Source: Micromonospora yangpuensis (GTDB lineage: Bacteria > Actinomycetota > Actinomycetes > Mycobacteriales > Micromonosporaceae). Taken from it: a DNA stretch of 64,000 bases. The position numbers and the translations under genes were made by a program. Shown here piece after piece: positions 26,840 to 35,151 of the stretch (position 1 is the first letter of the stretch; each line of letters opens with the position of its first letter). The stretch is from positions 3,162,001 to 3,226,000 of the forward strand of contig NZ_FMIA01000002.1 in NCBI RefSeq assembly GCF_900091615.1, read 5' to 3'. A model generated the notes under the pieces. The model worked only from the letters and a program-made list of their open reading frames with translations, did no database searches and had not been told where the DNA came from.

Positions 26840-27928
26840 ATGTCACGAGCAGGCAGCCGCTGGAGTGTTGCCGCGACCGTCGCGACGGTCGTCGCCGCCG
26901 CCCTGGCGTTCGCGATCGGCCCGGCGAACGCCGAGGCGGACACCGGCGTCCGGGTGATGCCCCTTGGCGACTCGATCACCGACGGCTTCAATGTGCCCGG
27001 CGGTTACCGGATCGAGCTGTGGCGTCGGCTGGTGGCCGGCGGCCACCAGGTCGACTTCGTCGGCTCGCTCGTCAACGGGCCGAGCAGCCTGGGTGACCGC
27101 AACCACGAGGGACACTCGGGGTGGACCATCGCCCAGATCGACGCCAACGTGGTGAACTGGCTGCGCACGACGACCCCCCGCACGGTGCTGCTGCACATCG
27201 GCACCAACGACATGTACGGCGACACCTCGGGTGCCCCGGCCCGGCTCTCCGCCCTGATCGACAAGATCACCGCGACCGCGCCCGCCGCCGACGTGTTCGT
27301 CGCGACGATCGTCCCCCGCTCCGGCGCGGACAACCAGGTACGGGCGTTCAACGCGGCGATCCCCGGCATCGTGCAGAGCAAGGTCAACGCCGGCCGCAAG
27401 GTGCACCTGGTCGACATGTACAACGCGTTGACGCTCGCCGACCTGGCCGACGGCGTGCACCCCAACCTGGGCGGCTACGACAAGATGGCGGCCGTCTGGC
27501 ACAACGCCCTGCGCGTGGTGCCGGGCAGCATCGGCGGCACCACCCCGCCGACCACCCCACCGCCCACGCCACCCAAGTCCACGCCGCCGCCGACCACGCC
27601 GCCGTCGGCCGGTGCCTGCCGGGTCGGGTACGCGGTGAACGCCTGGAACAGCGGCCTGACCGCCGAGGTGACCGTCACCAACACCGGCGCCACCGCGGTC
27701 AACGGCTGGGCCCTGGCCTTCACCCTGCCGGCCGGGCAGAGCGTCAGCAGCGGCTGGAACGCCACCATCGCCCCGACCAGCGGCGCGGTGACCGCCCGCA
27801 ACGTGTCCTACAACGCCGCGCTCGCCCCGGGGGCCTCGGTCAGCTTCGGCTTCCAGGCCACCCACACCGGCAACACCGCCCGACCGTCGGCCTTCGCCCT
27901 CAACGGCAGCACCTGCACCACCTCCTGA
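26840..27928 (+). CDS. Secreted SGNH/GDSL esterase with C-terminal CBM2
   Basis: 362 aa. Signal peptide WSVAATVATVVAAALAFA..PANA (about 1-33). SGNH blocks: RVMPLGDSITDGF (Ser), VLLHIGTNDMYGD (Asn) and LADGVHPNLGGYDKM (Asp and His). A Pro/Thr linker (TPPTTPPPTPPKSTPP) joins a CBM2 module (residues about 258-362, CRVGYAVNAWNSGLTAEVTV to NGSTC). It probably deacetylates plant polysaccharides such as xylan while bound to cellulose. GGAGG precedes ATG 26840. A LacI-like operator lies upstream and a hairpin terminator after the gene, so it is an independent unit. Confidence 0.92.
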   Translation: MSRAGSRWSVAATVATVVAAALAFAIGPANAEADTGVRVMPLGDSITDGFNVPGGYRIELWRRLVAGGHQVDFVGSLVNGPSSLGDRNHEGHSGWTIAQIDANVVNWLRTTTPRTVLLHIGTNDMYGDTSGAPARLSALIDKITATAPAADVFVATIVPRSGADNQVRAFNAAIPGIVQSKVNAGRKVHLVDMYNALTLADLADGVHPNLGGYDKMAAVWHNALRVVPGSIGGTTPPTTPPPTPPKSTPPPTTPPSAGACRVGYAVNAWNSGLTAEVTVTNTGATAVNGWALAFTLPAGQSVSSGWNATIAPTSGAVTARNVSYNAALAPGASVSFGFQATHTGNTARPSAFALNGSTCTTS

Positions 27929-27944
27929 ACCCACGCCACCCGAG

Positions 27945-27979
27945 CGCGCCGCCGGACGACGCACCCGTCCGGCGGCGCG
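27945..27979 (+). terminator. Hairpin terminator after the esterase gene
   Basis: 14-bp stem: CGCGCCGCCGGACG (27945-27958) pairs with CGTCCGGCGGCGCG (27966-27979), 7-nt loop, 16 nt after the stop codon. Confidence 0.75.
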
Positions 27980-28162
27980 GCCGTCGGCGGGCGTGGGCGT
28001 CCGTGGTCGGCGGCGGGCGTCCGTGGTCGTCGGCGGCCTCGATGGCCGCGCGACCGGCCGACCGAAAACCCGAAACCCGCCAGGCGCGCCGCGCGGATCG
28101 GCGATGGTGGGTGCGCACCGGTCGGAAAACCGGGAGACCAGGTACGCGGCGAGGAGTGGGCG

Positions 28163-28561
28163 GTGTCGACGAAGGAGGTCGTGCAGGCGATCGGGGGCCT
28201 GCTCGACCTCGCCGGGGTCCTCGTCATCGCCGTCGGCGTGGCCCTGGCCACGGTGGTCTTCGTGGTCGGCTACTGGCGTACCCGGACGTTGACCGAGGTC
28301 TACCGCCAGTACCGGCAGGGGGTGGGTCGGGCGATCCTGCTCGGGCTGGAGCTTCTCGTCGGCGGTGACATCATCCGGACCGTGGCCGTCTCGCCGTCCT
28401 TTCGCAGCGTGGGAGTGCTGGCCCTGATCGTGCTGGTCCGGACGTTCCTCAGCTTCTCCCTGGAGGTCGAGTTGGAGGGGCGCTGGCCGTGGCAGCCGAG
28501 GCGCACCGGGGCAACCGTGTCGGCCAGCTCAGTCCCCGCCGAACCGCCCGGTGGTGGGTGA
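28163..28561 (+). CDS. DUF1622 family membrane protein
   Basis: 132 aa. Three hydrophobic helices: LLDLAGVLVIAVGVALATVVF (about 13-34), AILLGLELLVGGDIIRTVAV (55-75) and VLALIVLVRTFLSFSLEVELEG (85-106). The conserved pattern of an Arg-rich cytoplasmic loop with YRQYRQGVGRAIL and the end RTFLSFSLEVELEG fit DUF1622. Function unknown. GTG 28163 follows GAGGAG. The last 25 residues are polar. Confidence 0.82.
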   Translation: MSTKEVVQAIGGLLDLAGVLVIAVGVALATVVFVVGYWRTRTLTEVYRQYRQGVGRAILLGLELLVGGDIIRTVAVSPSFRSVGVLALIVLVRTFLSFSLEVELEGRWPWQPRRTGATVSASSVPAEPPGGG

Positions 28562-28687
28562 GCCGCAGTGTGGATCGGGATGTGCCGCTGGGCCAGCGCC
28601 GCCTCGGGAGCCCGCCGCCCCCGTGCGATGGGCACCGCCCCGCGTGGGGGTGTGAGTGGGGTGCCCCTCTCGACCGTAATCGTTAAG

Positions 28688-28703
28688 AAGGGGCCCCTCC
28701 TTT
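28688..28703. repeat. GGGGCCCC palindromic intergenic element
   Basis: GAAGGGGCCCCTCCTTT-like near-palindrome with core GGGGCCCC at 28690-28697, preceded by an AT-rich TAATCGTTAA. Elements of this form recur between genes in Micromonospora-type genomes from memory. It lies just beyond the cysN stop and could act as its terminator. Confidence 0.35.
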
Positions 28704-30010
28704 CAGACGATCATGCCGGCGGCGATGGTGCGGTTGGTGGACTCGTCGATGATGATGAAGCCGCCGGTGGTGCGGTTGCGGCGGTACTCGTCGGCCAGCA
28801 GGGGGACGGTGGTGCGTAGGTGGACCCGGCCGATGTCGTTGAGGCGTAGTTCGGTGGCGGTTTCGTCGCGGTGCAGGGTGTTGATGTCCAGGCGGTAGTT
28901 CAACGCCCGGATGATGGTGCGGGCGGTGCGGGTGGTGTGTTTGATGGCGTACTTCCCGCCGACGCGCAGGGGCTGGCTCTCGTCCATCCAGCAGAGCATC
29001 GCGTCGATGTCCTGGGTGGGGGTGGGGGCGTTGTGCGGCCGGCAGATCAGGTCGCCGCGGGAGATGTCGATCTCGTTGGCCAGGCGGACGGTGACCGACA
29101 TGGGTGGGTAGGCCTCCTCGACCGGTCCGTCGGCGGTTTCCACCGCGCTGATGGTGGAGGTGAACCCGGACGGGAGGACCATGACCTCGTCGCCGGGCTT
29201 GAGCACCCCGGAGGCCACCTGCCCGGCGTAGCCCCGGTAGTCGGTGACGGTGGTCGACTGCGGCCGGATGACGTACTGCACCGGGAAGCGGACGTCGACG
29301 AGGTTGCGGTCGGAGGCGATGTGCACGTGTTCCAGGTGGTGCAGCAGCGCCGGGCCCTCGTACCAGGGCATGTTGGTCGAGCGGGTGGCGATGTTGTCAC
29401 CGGCCAGGGCGGAGACCGGAACGATCGTCAGGTCGGTGATGTCGAGTTTCGCGGCGAACGCGGTGAACTCGTCGGCGATCGTGTCGAACACGGCCTGGTC
29501 GTAGTCGACCAGGTCCATCTTGTTCACACACAACACCAGGTGCGGCACCCGCAGCAGCGAGCAGAGGAACGCGTGCCGCCGCGACTGCTCGACCAGGCCC
29601 TTGCGGGCGTCCACCAGGATCAACGCGAGGTCGGCGGTGGACGCGCCGGTGACCATGTTGCGGGTGTACTGGATGTGCCCCGGGGTGTCGGCGATGATGA
29701 ACTTCCGCCGCGGCGTGGCGAAGTACCGGTACGCCACGTCGATCGTGATGCCCTGCTCCCGCTCGGCCCGCAGCCCGTCGGTCAGCAACGCGAGGTTGGT
29801 GTACTCGTCACCCCGCGCCGCCGACACCGCCTCGACCGCTTCCAACTGGTCGGTGAACAGGCTCTTGGTGTCGTACAACAGCCGGCCGATCAACGTCGAC
29901 TTACCGTCGTCGACACTACCCGCGGTGGCGAACCGCAACAGGTCCATCGGCCGACCGGCCGTCGTCGCCTCGGACGTGGCCACCCCGGCGCCCACAGTGT
30001 CGGTGCTCAT
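28703..30010 (-). CDS. cysN: Sulfate adenylyltransferase subunit 1 (GTPase subunit)
   Basis: 435 aa. EF-Tu-like GTPase: P-loop VDDGKSTLIGRLLYDTK, switch II DTPGHIQYTRNMVTGAS, NKMDLVDYD, plus beta-barrel domains II and III. Its length matches CysN alone; there is no fused APS-kinase (CysC) domain. With CysD it makes APS from sulfate and ATP, driven by GTP hydrolysis. ATG 30010 overlaps the cysD stop (ATGA), so the subunits are translationally coupled. Confidence 0.95.
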   Translation of the reverse strand: MSTDTVGAGVATSEATTAGRPMDLLRFATAGSVDDGKSTLIGRLLYDTKSLFTDQLEAVEAVSAARGDEYTNLALLTDGLRAEREQGITIDVAYRYFATPRRKFIIADTPGHIQYTRNMVTGASTADLALILVDARKGLVEQSRRHAFLCSLLRVPHLVLCVNKMDLVDYDQAVFDTIADEFTAFAAKLDITDLTIVPVSALAGDNIATRSTNMPWYEGPALLHHLEHVHIASDRNLVDVRFPVQYVIRPQSTTVTDYRGYAGQVASGVLKPGDEVMVLPSGFTSTISAVETADGPVEEAYPPMSVTVRLANEIDISRGDLICRPHNAPTPTQDIDAMLCWMDESQPLRVGGKYAIKHTTRTARTIIRALNYRLDINTLHRDETATELRLNDIGRVHLRTTVPLLADEYRRNRTTGGFIIIDESTNRTIAAGMIV

Positions 30011-30924
30011 CAGAAGTAGCCCTCCCGCTTACGGTCCTCCATCGCGGCCTCACTCACCCGGTCATCACCCCGGGTCGCCCCCCGCTCCGTGATCCGCGTC
30101 GCCGCCACCTCGGCGACCACCGCCGCCACATCAGCGGCATCAGAGCGCACCGCCGCCGTGCACGAGGCGTCCCCCACCGTCCGATAGCGGACCCGCTCCA
30201 CGAACGGGACCTCACCGGCACGCGGGCGGATGAACTCGTTCACCGCGTACAACATGCCATCCCGCTCGATGACCTCACGGTCGTGCGCGAAGTAGATCGA
30301 CGGCAACGGGATCTCCTCCCGACCGATGTAGTGCCACACATCCAACTCGGTCCAGTTCGACAACGGAAACACCCGAATCGACTCACCCGGATGATGCCGA
30401 CCGTTGTACAACGACCACAACTCCGGCCGCTGGTTCTTCGGATCCCACTGCCCGAACTCGTCCCGGAACGAGAACACCCGCTCCTTCGCCCGCGCCTTCT
30501 CCTCATCCCGACGCGCCCCACCAAACAGGGCGTCGAACCGGTGCTTCTCCACCGCCTCCAACAACACAGGCGTCTGCAACCGGTTCCGCATCCCGTCCGC
30601 GGACTCCCGCACCAGACCACTGGCCAGGGCCTCCGGCACCGACGCCACCACCAGATGCAGCCCCAACCCCGCCACCCGCGCGTCCCGGTACTCCAGCACC
30701 TCGACGAAGTTGTGCCCGGTATCCACGTGCATCACCGGAAACGGCACCGACCCCGGCGCGAACGCCTTCTGCGCCAACCGCAACATCACGATCGAGTCCT
30801 TACCACCGGAGAACAACAACACCGGCCGCGCCATCTCCGCCACCACCTCCCGCATCACGAAGATGCTCTCCGCCTCCAGGGCATCGAGATGGGAGACCTG
30901 GTACACCGCCGATCCGCTGCTCAA
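30010..30924 (-). CDS. cysD: Sulfate adenylyltransferase subunit 2
   Basis: 304 aa, PP-loop ATP pyrophosphatase family. SGGKDSIVMLRLAQKAF is the PP-loop; VMHVDTGHNFVEVLEYRD and LSNWTELDVWHYIGREEIPLP are CysD-specific. The start is a TTG (30924) with GGAAGGAG at 5 nt, overlapping the cysQ stop as TTGA; an upstream continuation is open but has no family match. The final MEDRKREGYF is a conserved CysD end. It works with CysN to make APS. Confidence 0.94.
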   Translation of the reverse strand: MSSGSAVYQVSHLDALEAESIFVMREVVAEMARPVLLFSGGKDSIVMLRLAQKAFAPGSVPFPVMHVDTGHNFVEVLEYRDARVAGLGLHLVVASVPEALASGLVRESADGMRNRLQTPVLLEAVEKHRFDALFGGARRDEEKARAKERVFSFRDEFGQWDPKNQRPELWSLYNGRHHPGESIRVFPLSNWTELDVWHYIGREEIPLPSIYFAHDREVIERDGMLYAVNEFIRPRAGEVPFVERVRYRTVGDASCTAAVRSDAADVAAVVAEVAATRITERGATRGDDRVSEAAMEDRKREGYF

Positions 30925-31796
30925 CGGAGCTCCTTCCGGGACGAGGGGACGACAGACGCGGCCGTGGCCACCGTGCCGGACAGGTGCCGGCGGTTGGCCA
31001 CCGTGCCGGACAGGTGCCGGTGGAGGGCCGCCAGCAGCGGCCCGGCGAGATCCGTGCGGCAGACCAGCAGGTCGGGCAGGCGTGGATCGGCCTCGTTGTA
31101 TTTCAGCGCAGATCCGTCGATCCGGGAAGCGTGCAGCCCGGTGGCCGTCGCCACAGCCACCGGCGCGGCCGAGTCCCACTCGTACTGGCCACCCGCATGG
31201 ATGTACGCGTCCACCTCACCGGTCACCACCGCCGCGATCTTCGCCCCCGCCGACCCCATCGGCACCAACTCCGCACCCACCTCCGCCGCCAGCTCCGTCA
31301 GGAAGGCCGGCGGCCGACTCCGACTGGCCGCCAACCGGACGCGCCGGTCGGAGCGGTCCGGTCGGGCCGGTCGGTCCTGGGTGGTCAGCACCCGCAGCTG
31401 CGCGGGCAGCCCCACGGCGGCGGCGACCAGACGGTGCGAGGTCGGGGCGTCGCGCGCCCAGAGCGCCACGTGCACCGCCCAGTCCGACCGGCCCGCCTCG
31501 GAGAACTCCCGGGTACCGTCCAACGGATCGATGATCCACACCCGGTCGGCGGTCAACCGGCCGCCCGCTTCGGTGGCCACCGTCCGGGAGTTCACGTCCT
31601 CCTCGGACAGGACCGCGTCGGCCGGGCGGCACCTGGCCAGCTCGGTGCGGAGGAAGTCGTGGGCGGCGCGGTCACCGGCGGCCTTCAGCGTCGCCGGATC
31701 GTCGTGGCCGTGTGCGGCGCGTACCCAGAGCAGCAGTTCGCCGGCGCGGGCGGCGAGCCGGCGGGCCAGCGCCGGGTCGGATTCGGTGGGGTTCAC
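30921..31796 (-). CDS. cysQ: 3'(2'),5'-bisphosphate nucleotidase (PAP phosphatase)
   Basis: 291 aa, inositol-monophosphatase superfamily. Metal-binding motifs: LSEEDVNSRT, DPLDGTREFSEAG and WDSAAPVAVATATG. It removes the 3'-phosphate of PAP, the by-product of PAPS-using sulfotransferases or PAPS reductase. GTG 31796 has GAGGAG just before; GTG 31847 (overlapping the upstream permease stop) is an alternative giving 308 aa. The tail holds a duplicated RHLSGTVANR-like 10-aa unit. It is directly followed by cysD and cysN. Confidence 0.87.
   Translation of the reverse strand: MNPTESDPALARRLAARAGELLLWVRAAHGHDDPATLKAAGDRAAHDFLRTELARCRPADAVLSEEDVNSRTVATEAGGRLTADRVWIIDPLDGTREFSEAGRSDWAVHVALWARDAPTSHRLVAAAVGLPAQLRVLTTQDRPARPDRSDRRVRLAASRSRPPAFLTELAAEVGAELVPMGSAGAKIAAVVTGEVDAYIHAGGQYEWDSAAPVAVATATGLHASRIDGSALKYNEADPRLPDLLVCRTDLAGPLLAALHRHLSGTVANRRHLSGTVATAASVVPSSRKELR
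30965..31020. repeat. 30-bp in-frame tandem repeat in the cysQ tail
   Basis: TGGCCACCGTGCCGGACAGG starts at both 30965 and 30995; units of 26 identical bases, period 30 bp (10 codons), encoding RHLSGTVA twice near the C-terminus. Confidence 0.85.
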
Positions 31797-31843
31797 GGGC
31801 TCCTCGGCTTCGGCGACGGGACGGGGGCGGGGGCGGGCGGTCG

Positions 31844-32671
31844 TCACTGGACCGCCCGACGGATGAAGCAGCGGACGCTGACCCAGGTCAGCGCCACCGC
31901 GGTGCCGGTCAGCACGGTCAGGCAGAGCCAGCCCGGCAGGTGCGGCACGTCCGGCAGGAGCGCACCGCGCACCCCCTCCGAGACGTACGTCATGGGGTTG
32001 AGGGCGGTGAGGGTCTGGTACCAGGGCACCGACGACAGTCGTGGCCACGGGTAGTGGATGCAGCCGGTCCAGATGATCGGGGTGAGGATCACCGAGAAGG
32101 TGACGTTGATCCGCTGCACCGGCAGCGTGGTGGCCAGGCTCATTCCGATCGCCGCGCCGATCCAGGCCCCGAGCAGCGCCGTCAGCAGGGCGGTCGGCAG
32201 GCCGGCCGGTCGCCACGGGGCCGAGCCGACCACCAGGGCGCCGAGCGGGTACACCAGGACGGCCGCGAGCAGCCCCCGGATGGTGGCGATCACCAGCTTG
32301 CCGATCGCGACCAGGCCGGTGGGCAGCGGGGCCATCAGCCGGTCCTCGATCTCCATGGTGAAGCCGAACTCCTTCACCAGGGGCAGGGCCACGCTCTGCA
32401 GCGCGGTGGTGAGGGCGGCCAGGGCGATGATGCCGGGCAGGAAGAGGTCGGCGAAGCCGGGCCCGACGATGCCCTGGGCGCCCAGGATGGTGTCGAAGAC
32501 GAAGAGCATGAACAGCGGGGTCAGCCCGACCTGCAGCAGGATCACCCAGAGTTCCCGGCCGGTGATCATCAGATCGCGACGGAGCAGGGCGGCGAGGACC
32601 CGTGCCGGGTGTGGCCGGGGTCGGGGCTGCCACGCGGTGCGCAGCGGGGTCGGGGTGTCGACAGCGGTCAC
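31844..32671 (-). CDS. ABC-2 type transporter permease
   Basis: 275 aa with six likely membrane segments (for example ELWVILLQVGLTPLFMLFVF and GFADLFLPGIIALAALTTAL). The central FTMEIEDRLMAPLPTGLVAIGK loop is typical of ABC-2/daunorubicin-resistance-like permeases. GTG 32671 overlaps the ATPase stop (GTGA). It pairs with the ATPase at 32668-33903 as a two-component exporter; cargo unknown, lipid or drug-type substrates being usual. Confidence 0.9.
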   Translation of the reverse strand: MTAVDTPTPLRTAWQPRPRPHPARVLAALLRRDLMITGRELWVILLQVGLTPLFMLFVFDTILGAQGIVGPGFADLFLPGIIALAALTTALQSVALPLVKEFGFTMEIEDRLMAPLPTGLVAIGKLVIATIRGLLAAVLVYPLGALVVGSAPWRPAGLPTALLTALLGAWIGAAIGMSLATTLPVQRINVTFSVILTPIIWTGCIHYPWPRLSSVPWYQTLTALNPMTYVSEGVRGALLPDVPHLPGWLCLTVLTGTAVALTWVSVRCFIRRAVQ

Positions 32672-33903
32672 CGTGGCGCCCTTCCGGTCAGTTCGATGAA
32701 GACGTCCTCCAGGCTGGGTTCGCCGACGTCGATGGCGGCGAGCGCCGCCGACCGTCCGGTCAGCACGGTCACCGCCGCACCCAGCAGCGCCGCCGGATCG
32801 CCGGCCAGGTGCAGGCGGATGCGGATCCGGCCCCGCCCGTCCGGTGCCGACCGGGCCCCGTTCGCCAGCGCCGCCAGCGGCCCGGCACCGGCCCGGCCCG
32901 CCAGGCCCCCGCCGGTCGCGGCCAGGCCCGCCAGGTCCCCGCCCCCGCCGGTCGCGGCCAGGCCCGCCTTGCCCCCGCCGGCTGCGGCGCGGGCGGCGAG
33001 GGCCGCCCGCACCCCGGGTGGCAGGTTTCCCGGCCGTACGCCCGGTGGCAGGTTCGCGCCGGGCCGGCCGCCGCCCCCGCCGGTGGGCAACGCCAACCGC
33101 TCCGACTTGCGTACCCCGTCCAGCGCGGCGAGGGCGGCCTGCAACGAGTCCGGGTCGTCGGCGGCGGCCGGGGTGACGGTGAGGTCGAGGATCGCGTCGC
33201 CGGCCAGGCCCCGGACCAGGTTCTGCGGGGTGTCCAGGGTGAGCAGCCGGCCGTGGTCGACGATGCCGACCCGGTCGACCAGCCGGGCCGCCTCGTTCAT
33301 CGCGTGGGTGGTCAGCACGATCGCCACCCCCCGCTCCCGCAGCTGCCGGATCTGACCCCAGATCAACAGCCGGGTCTGCGGGTCCAGGGCGTTCGTCGGC
33401 TCGTCCAGGAAGAGCACCGCCGGCTCGTGGGTGAGCGCGCGGGCGATCATCAACCGCTGCGCCAACCCCCCGGAGTACGCCTCCAGCCGCCGGTCGGCCC
33501 GCTCGGTGAGCCCGAAACGTTCCAGCAGCTCCCCGGCGCGGGCCTGGGCCTGCCGCCGGGGGACCCCGTGGTACGTGGCGTGGTGCACCAGGTTCTGCCG
33601 GGGGGTCAGCGCCCGGTCCAGGTTGTTGTGCTGGGGCACCACGGCCAGCTGGGCGCGGGCGGTGGCCGGATCCCGGTCGACGTCGACCCCGCCGACGACC
33701 ACCCGGCCACCGGTGGGCCGCAGCCGGGTGGTCAGGACACCCACGGTGGTGGACTTGCCGGCCCCGTTCGGCCCGAACAACCCGAAGATCTCACCCGGCG
33801 CGACGTGGAAGGACAACCCGTCGACGGCGTTGGTGTCACTGCGGGGGTAGCGCTTGACGAGGTCGTCGACCTCGACCACGGCCGGGCCGTCTCTGCTGGG
33901 CAT
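32668..33903 (-). CDS. ABC transporter ATP-binding protein (DrrA-like) with glycine-rich insert
   Basis: 411 aa. Walker A GLFGPNGAGKSTT, signature YSGGLAQRLM and Walker B AVLFLDEPTNALD are intact. The ATPase core ends near residue 245. The usual C-terminal extension is interrupted at about 275-345 by a Gly/Ala/Pro-rich insert with repeated NLPPGVR and AGLAATGGG units, then closes normally with GEPSLEDVFIELTGRAPR. The insert is probably a flexible loop. It powers the ABC-2 permease whose start overlaps its stop. Confidence 0.92.
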   Translation of the reverse strand: MPSRDGPAVVEVDDLVKRYPRSDTNAVDGLSFHVAPGEIFGLFGPNGAGKSTTVGVLTTRLRPTGGRVVVGGVDVDRDPATARAQLAVVPQHNNLDRALTPRQNLVHHATYHGVPRRQAQARAGELLERFGLTERADRRLEAYSGGLAQRLMIARALTHEPAVLFLDEPTNALDPQTRLLIWGQIRQLRERGVAIVLTTHAMNEAARLVDRVGIVDHGRLLTLDTPQNLVRGLAGDAILDLTVTPAAADDPDSLQAALAALDGVRKSERLALPTGGGGGRPGANLPPGVRPGNLPPGVRAALAARAAAGGGKAGLAATGGGGDLAGLAATGGGLAGRAGAGPLAALANGARSAPDGRGRIRIRLHLAGDPAALLGAAVTVLTGRSAALAAIDVGEPSLEDVFIELTGRAPR

Positions 33904-33952
33904 CGTGTCTCCTTCGCTGCCGGGGTCTCAGCCGCCCCGACGGTGCCGACGG

Positions 33953-35047
33953 TCACCCGCCGGCGGGTTTGGGATGGTCGTGGAAGAACCGCCAGATGGT
34001 TTCGGTGGCGTTCAGCGCGGTCGAGGGGGGATCGAGGTTGAGCAGCTGCTGCGCCCGGGGCGGGTTCGGCCGGCCGCCGGGCCACTGGTGACCGGCGTCG
34101 GCGATGGTGACCAGTTCGACGGCCCGCCCGTCGGGGCAGGTCGCGGTGGTGCGGGTGACCGGCCCGTCGGTGGTGGTCGTCGGCTTCGCGCACCTGTCGA
34201 CGCCACGCCAGCGGGCTGCCAGCTCCGGGGTGGGTGGCCCGTCGATGCGTACCGGGTTGCGGCCGGTGCCGCCGTTGTCCCGGCGGCCGGGGCCACCGCC
34301 GTACGGCATGGTCTTGTCCTGCTGGCCGTGGATGTGCAGCACCGACACCGGTGCCGGGTCCGGGCACTGGCCGGTCAGCGTGGTCGCCACCGCGCCGACC
34401 GCGGCGAAGATGCTGGTGTCGCAGGCCAGCCGGTACGCCAGCAGGCCACCGTTGGAGATCCCGGTGACGTAGGTGCGGGCCGGGTCGACCGGCAGTTGGG
34501 TGCCGATCCGGTCGACCAGTTCGGTGACGAACCGGACGTCGTCCACGCCCTCGCGGGCCGGTGCGCCGCAGCACCCCGGTCCGGCCGCCCAGGCCCGCTG
34601 CACCCCGTCGGGGAAGGCGACGACGAAGCCGTCCCGGTCGGCCTGCCCGGTCCAGCCGTACGCCTGCTCGGCCTGCTCGCCGGTGCCGGCCGCGCCGTGC
34701 AGCATCACCACCAGCGGGACCGGGGCGCCCAGGTCGGCCGAGCCGGGCCGGTACAGCCGGTAGGTGCGTTGCCGCTGGTCCACCTCGATGGTGTGCGCCG
34801 ACGAGCCGACGGGCACCGCCGAGGCGTCCGGGGCCGCCCCGGAGGGTGCCGCCGGTCCGGCGGACCCGGCGCCGGTCGACGAGCCGGCGGCCTCGGGGGC
34901 GTCGTCGCGACCCGGGGTGCAGCCGCCGACGGCGGCCAACCCGACCAGCAGAGTGAGCGTCGCGGCGACCCCGGCCGTCCGCGGCCGGCGGGACCGGTGG
35001 GCGGCCGACGTGACCGCGCCGGAGGAAAGGACAGTAAAGGGCATCAT
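33953..35047 (-). CDS. Exported esterase of the PHB depolymerase/LpqC family, lipoprotein
   Basis: 364 aa. N-terminal hydrophobic stretch ends in LAAVGGC, a lipobox, so it should be anchored at the outer membrane face. The esterase core shows LVVMLHGAAGTGEQ, AAGPGCCGAPAREGVDDVRFV and the nucleophile elbow TGISNGGLLAY; VSVLHIHGQQDKTMPY and TIADAGHQWPG supply the Asp/His region. Such enzymes hydrolyse polyester or aryl esters (for example feruloyl groups). ATG 35047 is used; an adjacent ATG exists 3 nt later. Confidence 0.85.
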   Translation of the reverse strand: MMPFTVLSSGAVTSAAHRSRRPRTAGVAATLTLLVGLAAVGGCTPGRDDAPEAAGSSTGAGSAGPAAPSGAAPDASAVPVGSSAHTIEVDQRQRTYRLYRPGSADLGAPVPLVVMLHGAAGTGEQAEQAYGWTGQADRDGFVVAFPDGVQRAWAAGPGCCGAPAREGVDDVRFVTELVDRIGTQLPVDPARTYVTGISNGGLLAYRLACDTSIFAAVGAVATTLTGQCPDPAPVSVLHIHGQQDKTMPYGGGPGRRDNGGTGRNPVRIDGPPTPELAARWRGVDRCAKPTTTTDGPVTRTTATCPDGRAVELVTIADAGHQWPGGRPNPPRAQQLLNLDPPSTALNATETIWRFFHDHPKPAGG

Positions 35048-35109
35048 ATGGGCACTTTCCCAGGGCTTTGTTCGAGCCAGGTCAGGACCACGCCAGGGTC
35101 GGGCAAGGA

Positions 35110-35145
35110 CCGCCGGCCCGGTGGGTCACGCCACCGGGCCGGCGG
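35110..35145 (-). terminator. Hairpin terminator
   Basis: Perfect 15-bp inverted repeat CCGCCGGCCCGGTGG (35110-35124) / CCACCGGGCCGGCGG (35131-35145), 6-nt loop, just after the stop of the 597-aa secreted protein gene. Confidence 0.75.
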
Positions 35146-35151
35146 GCCCGG

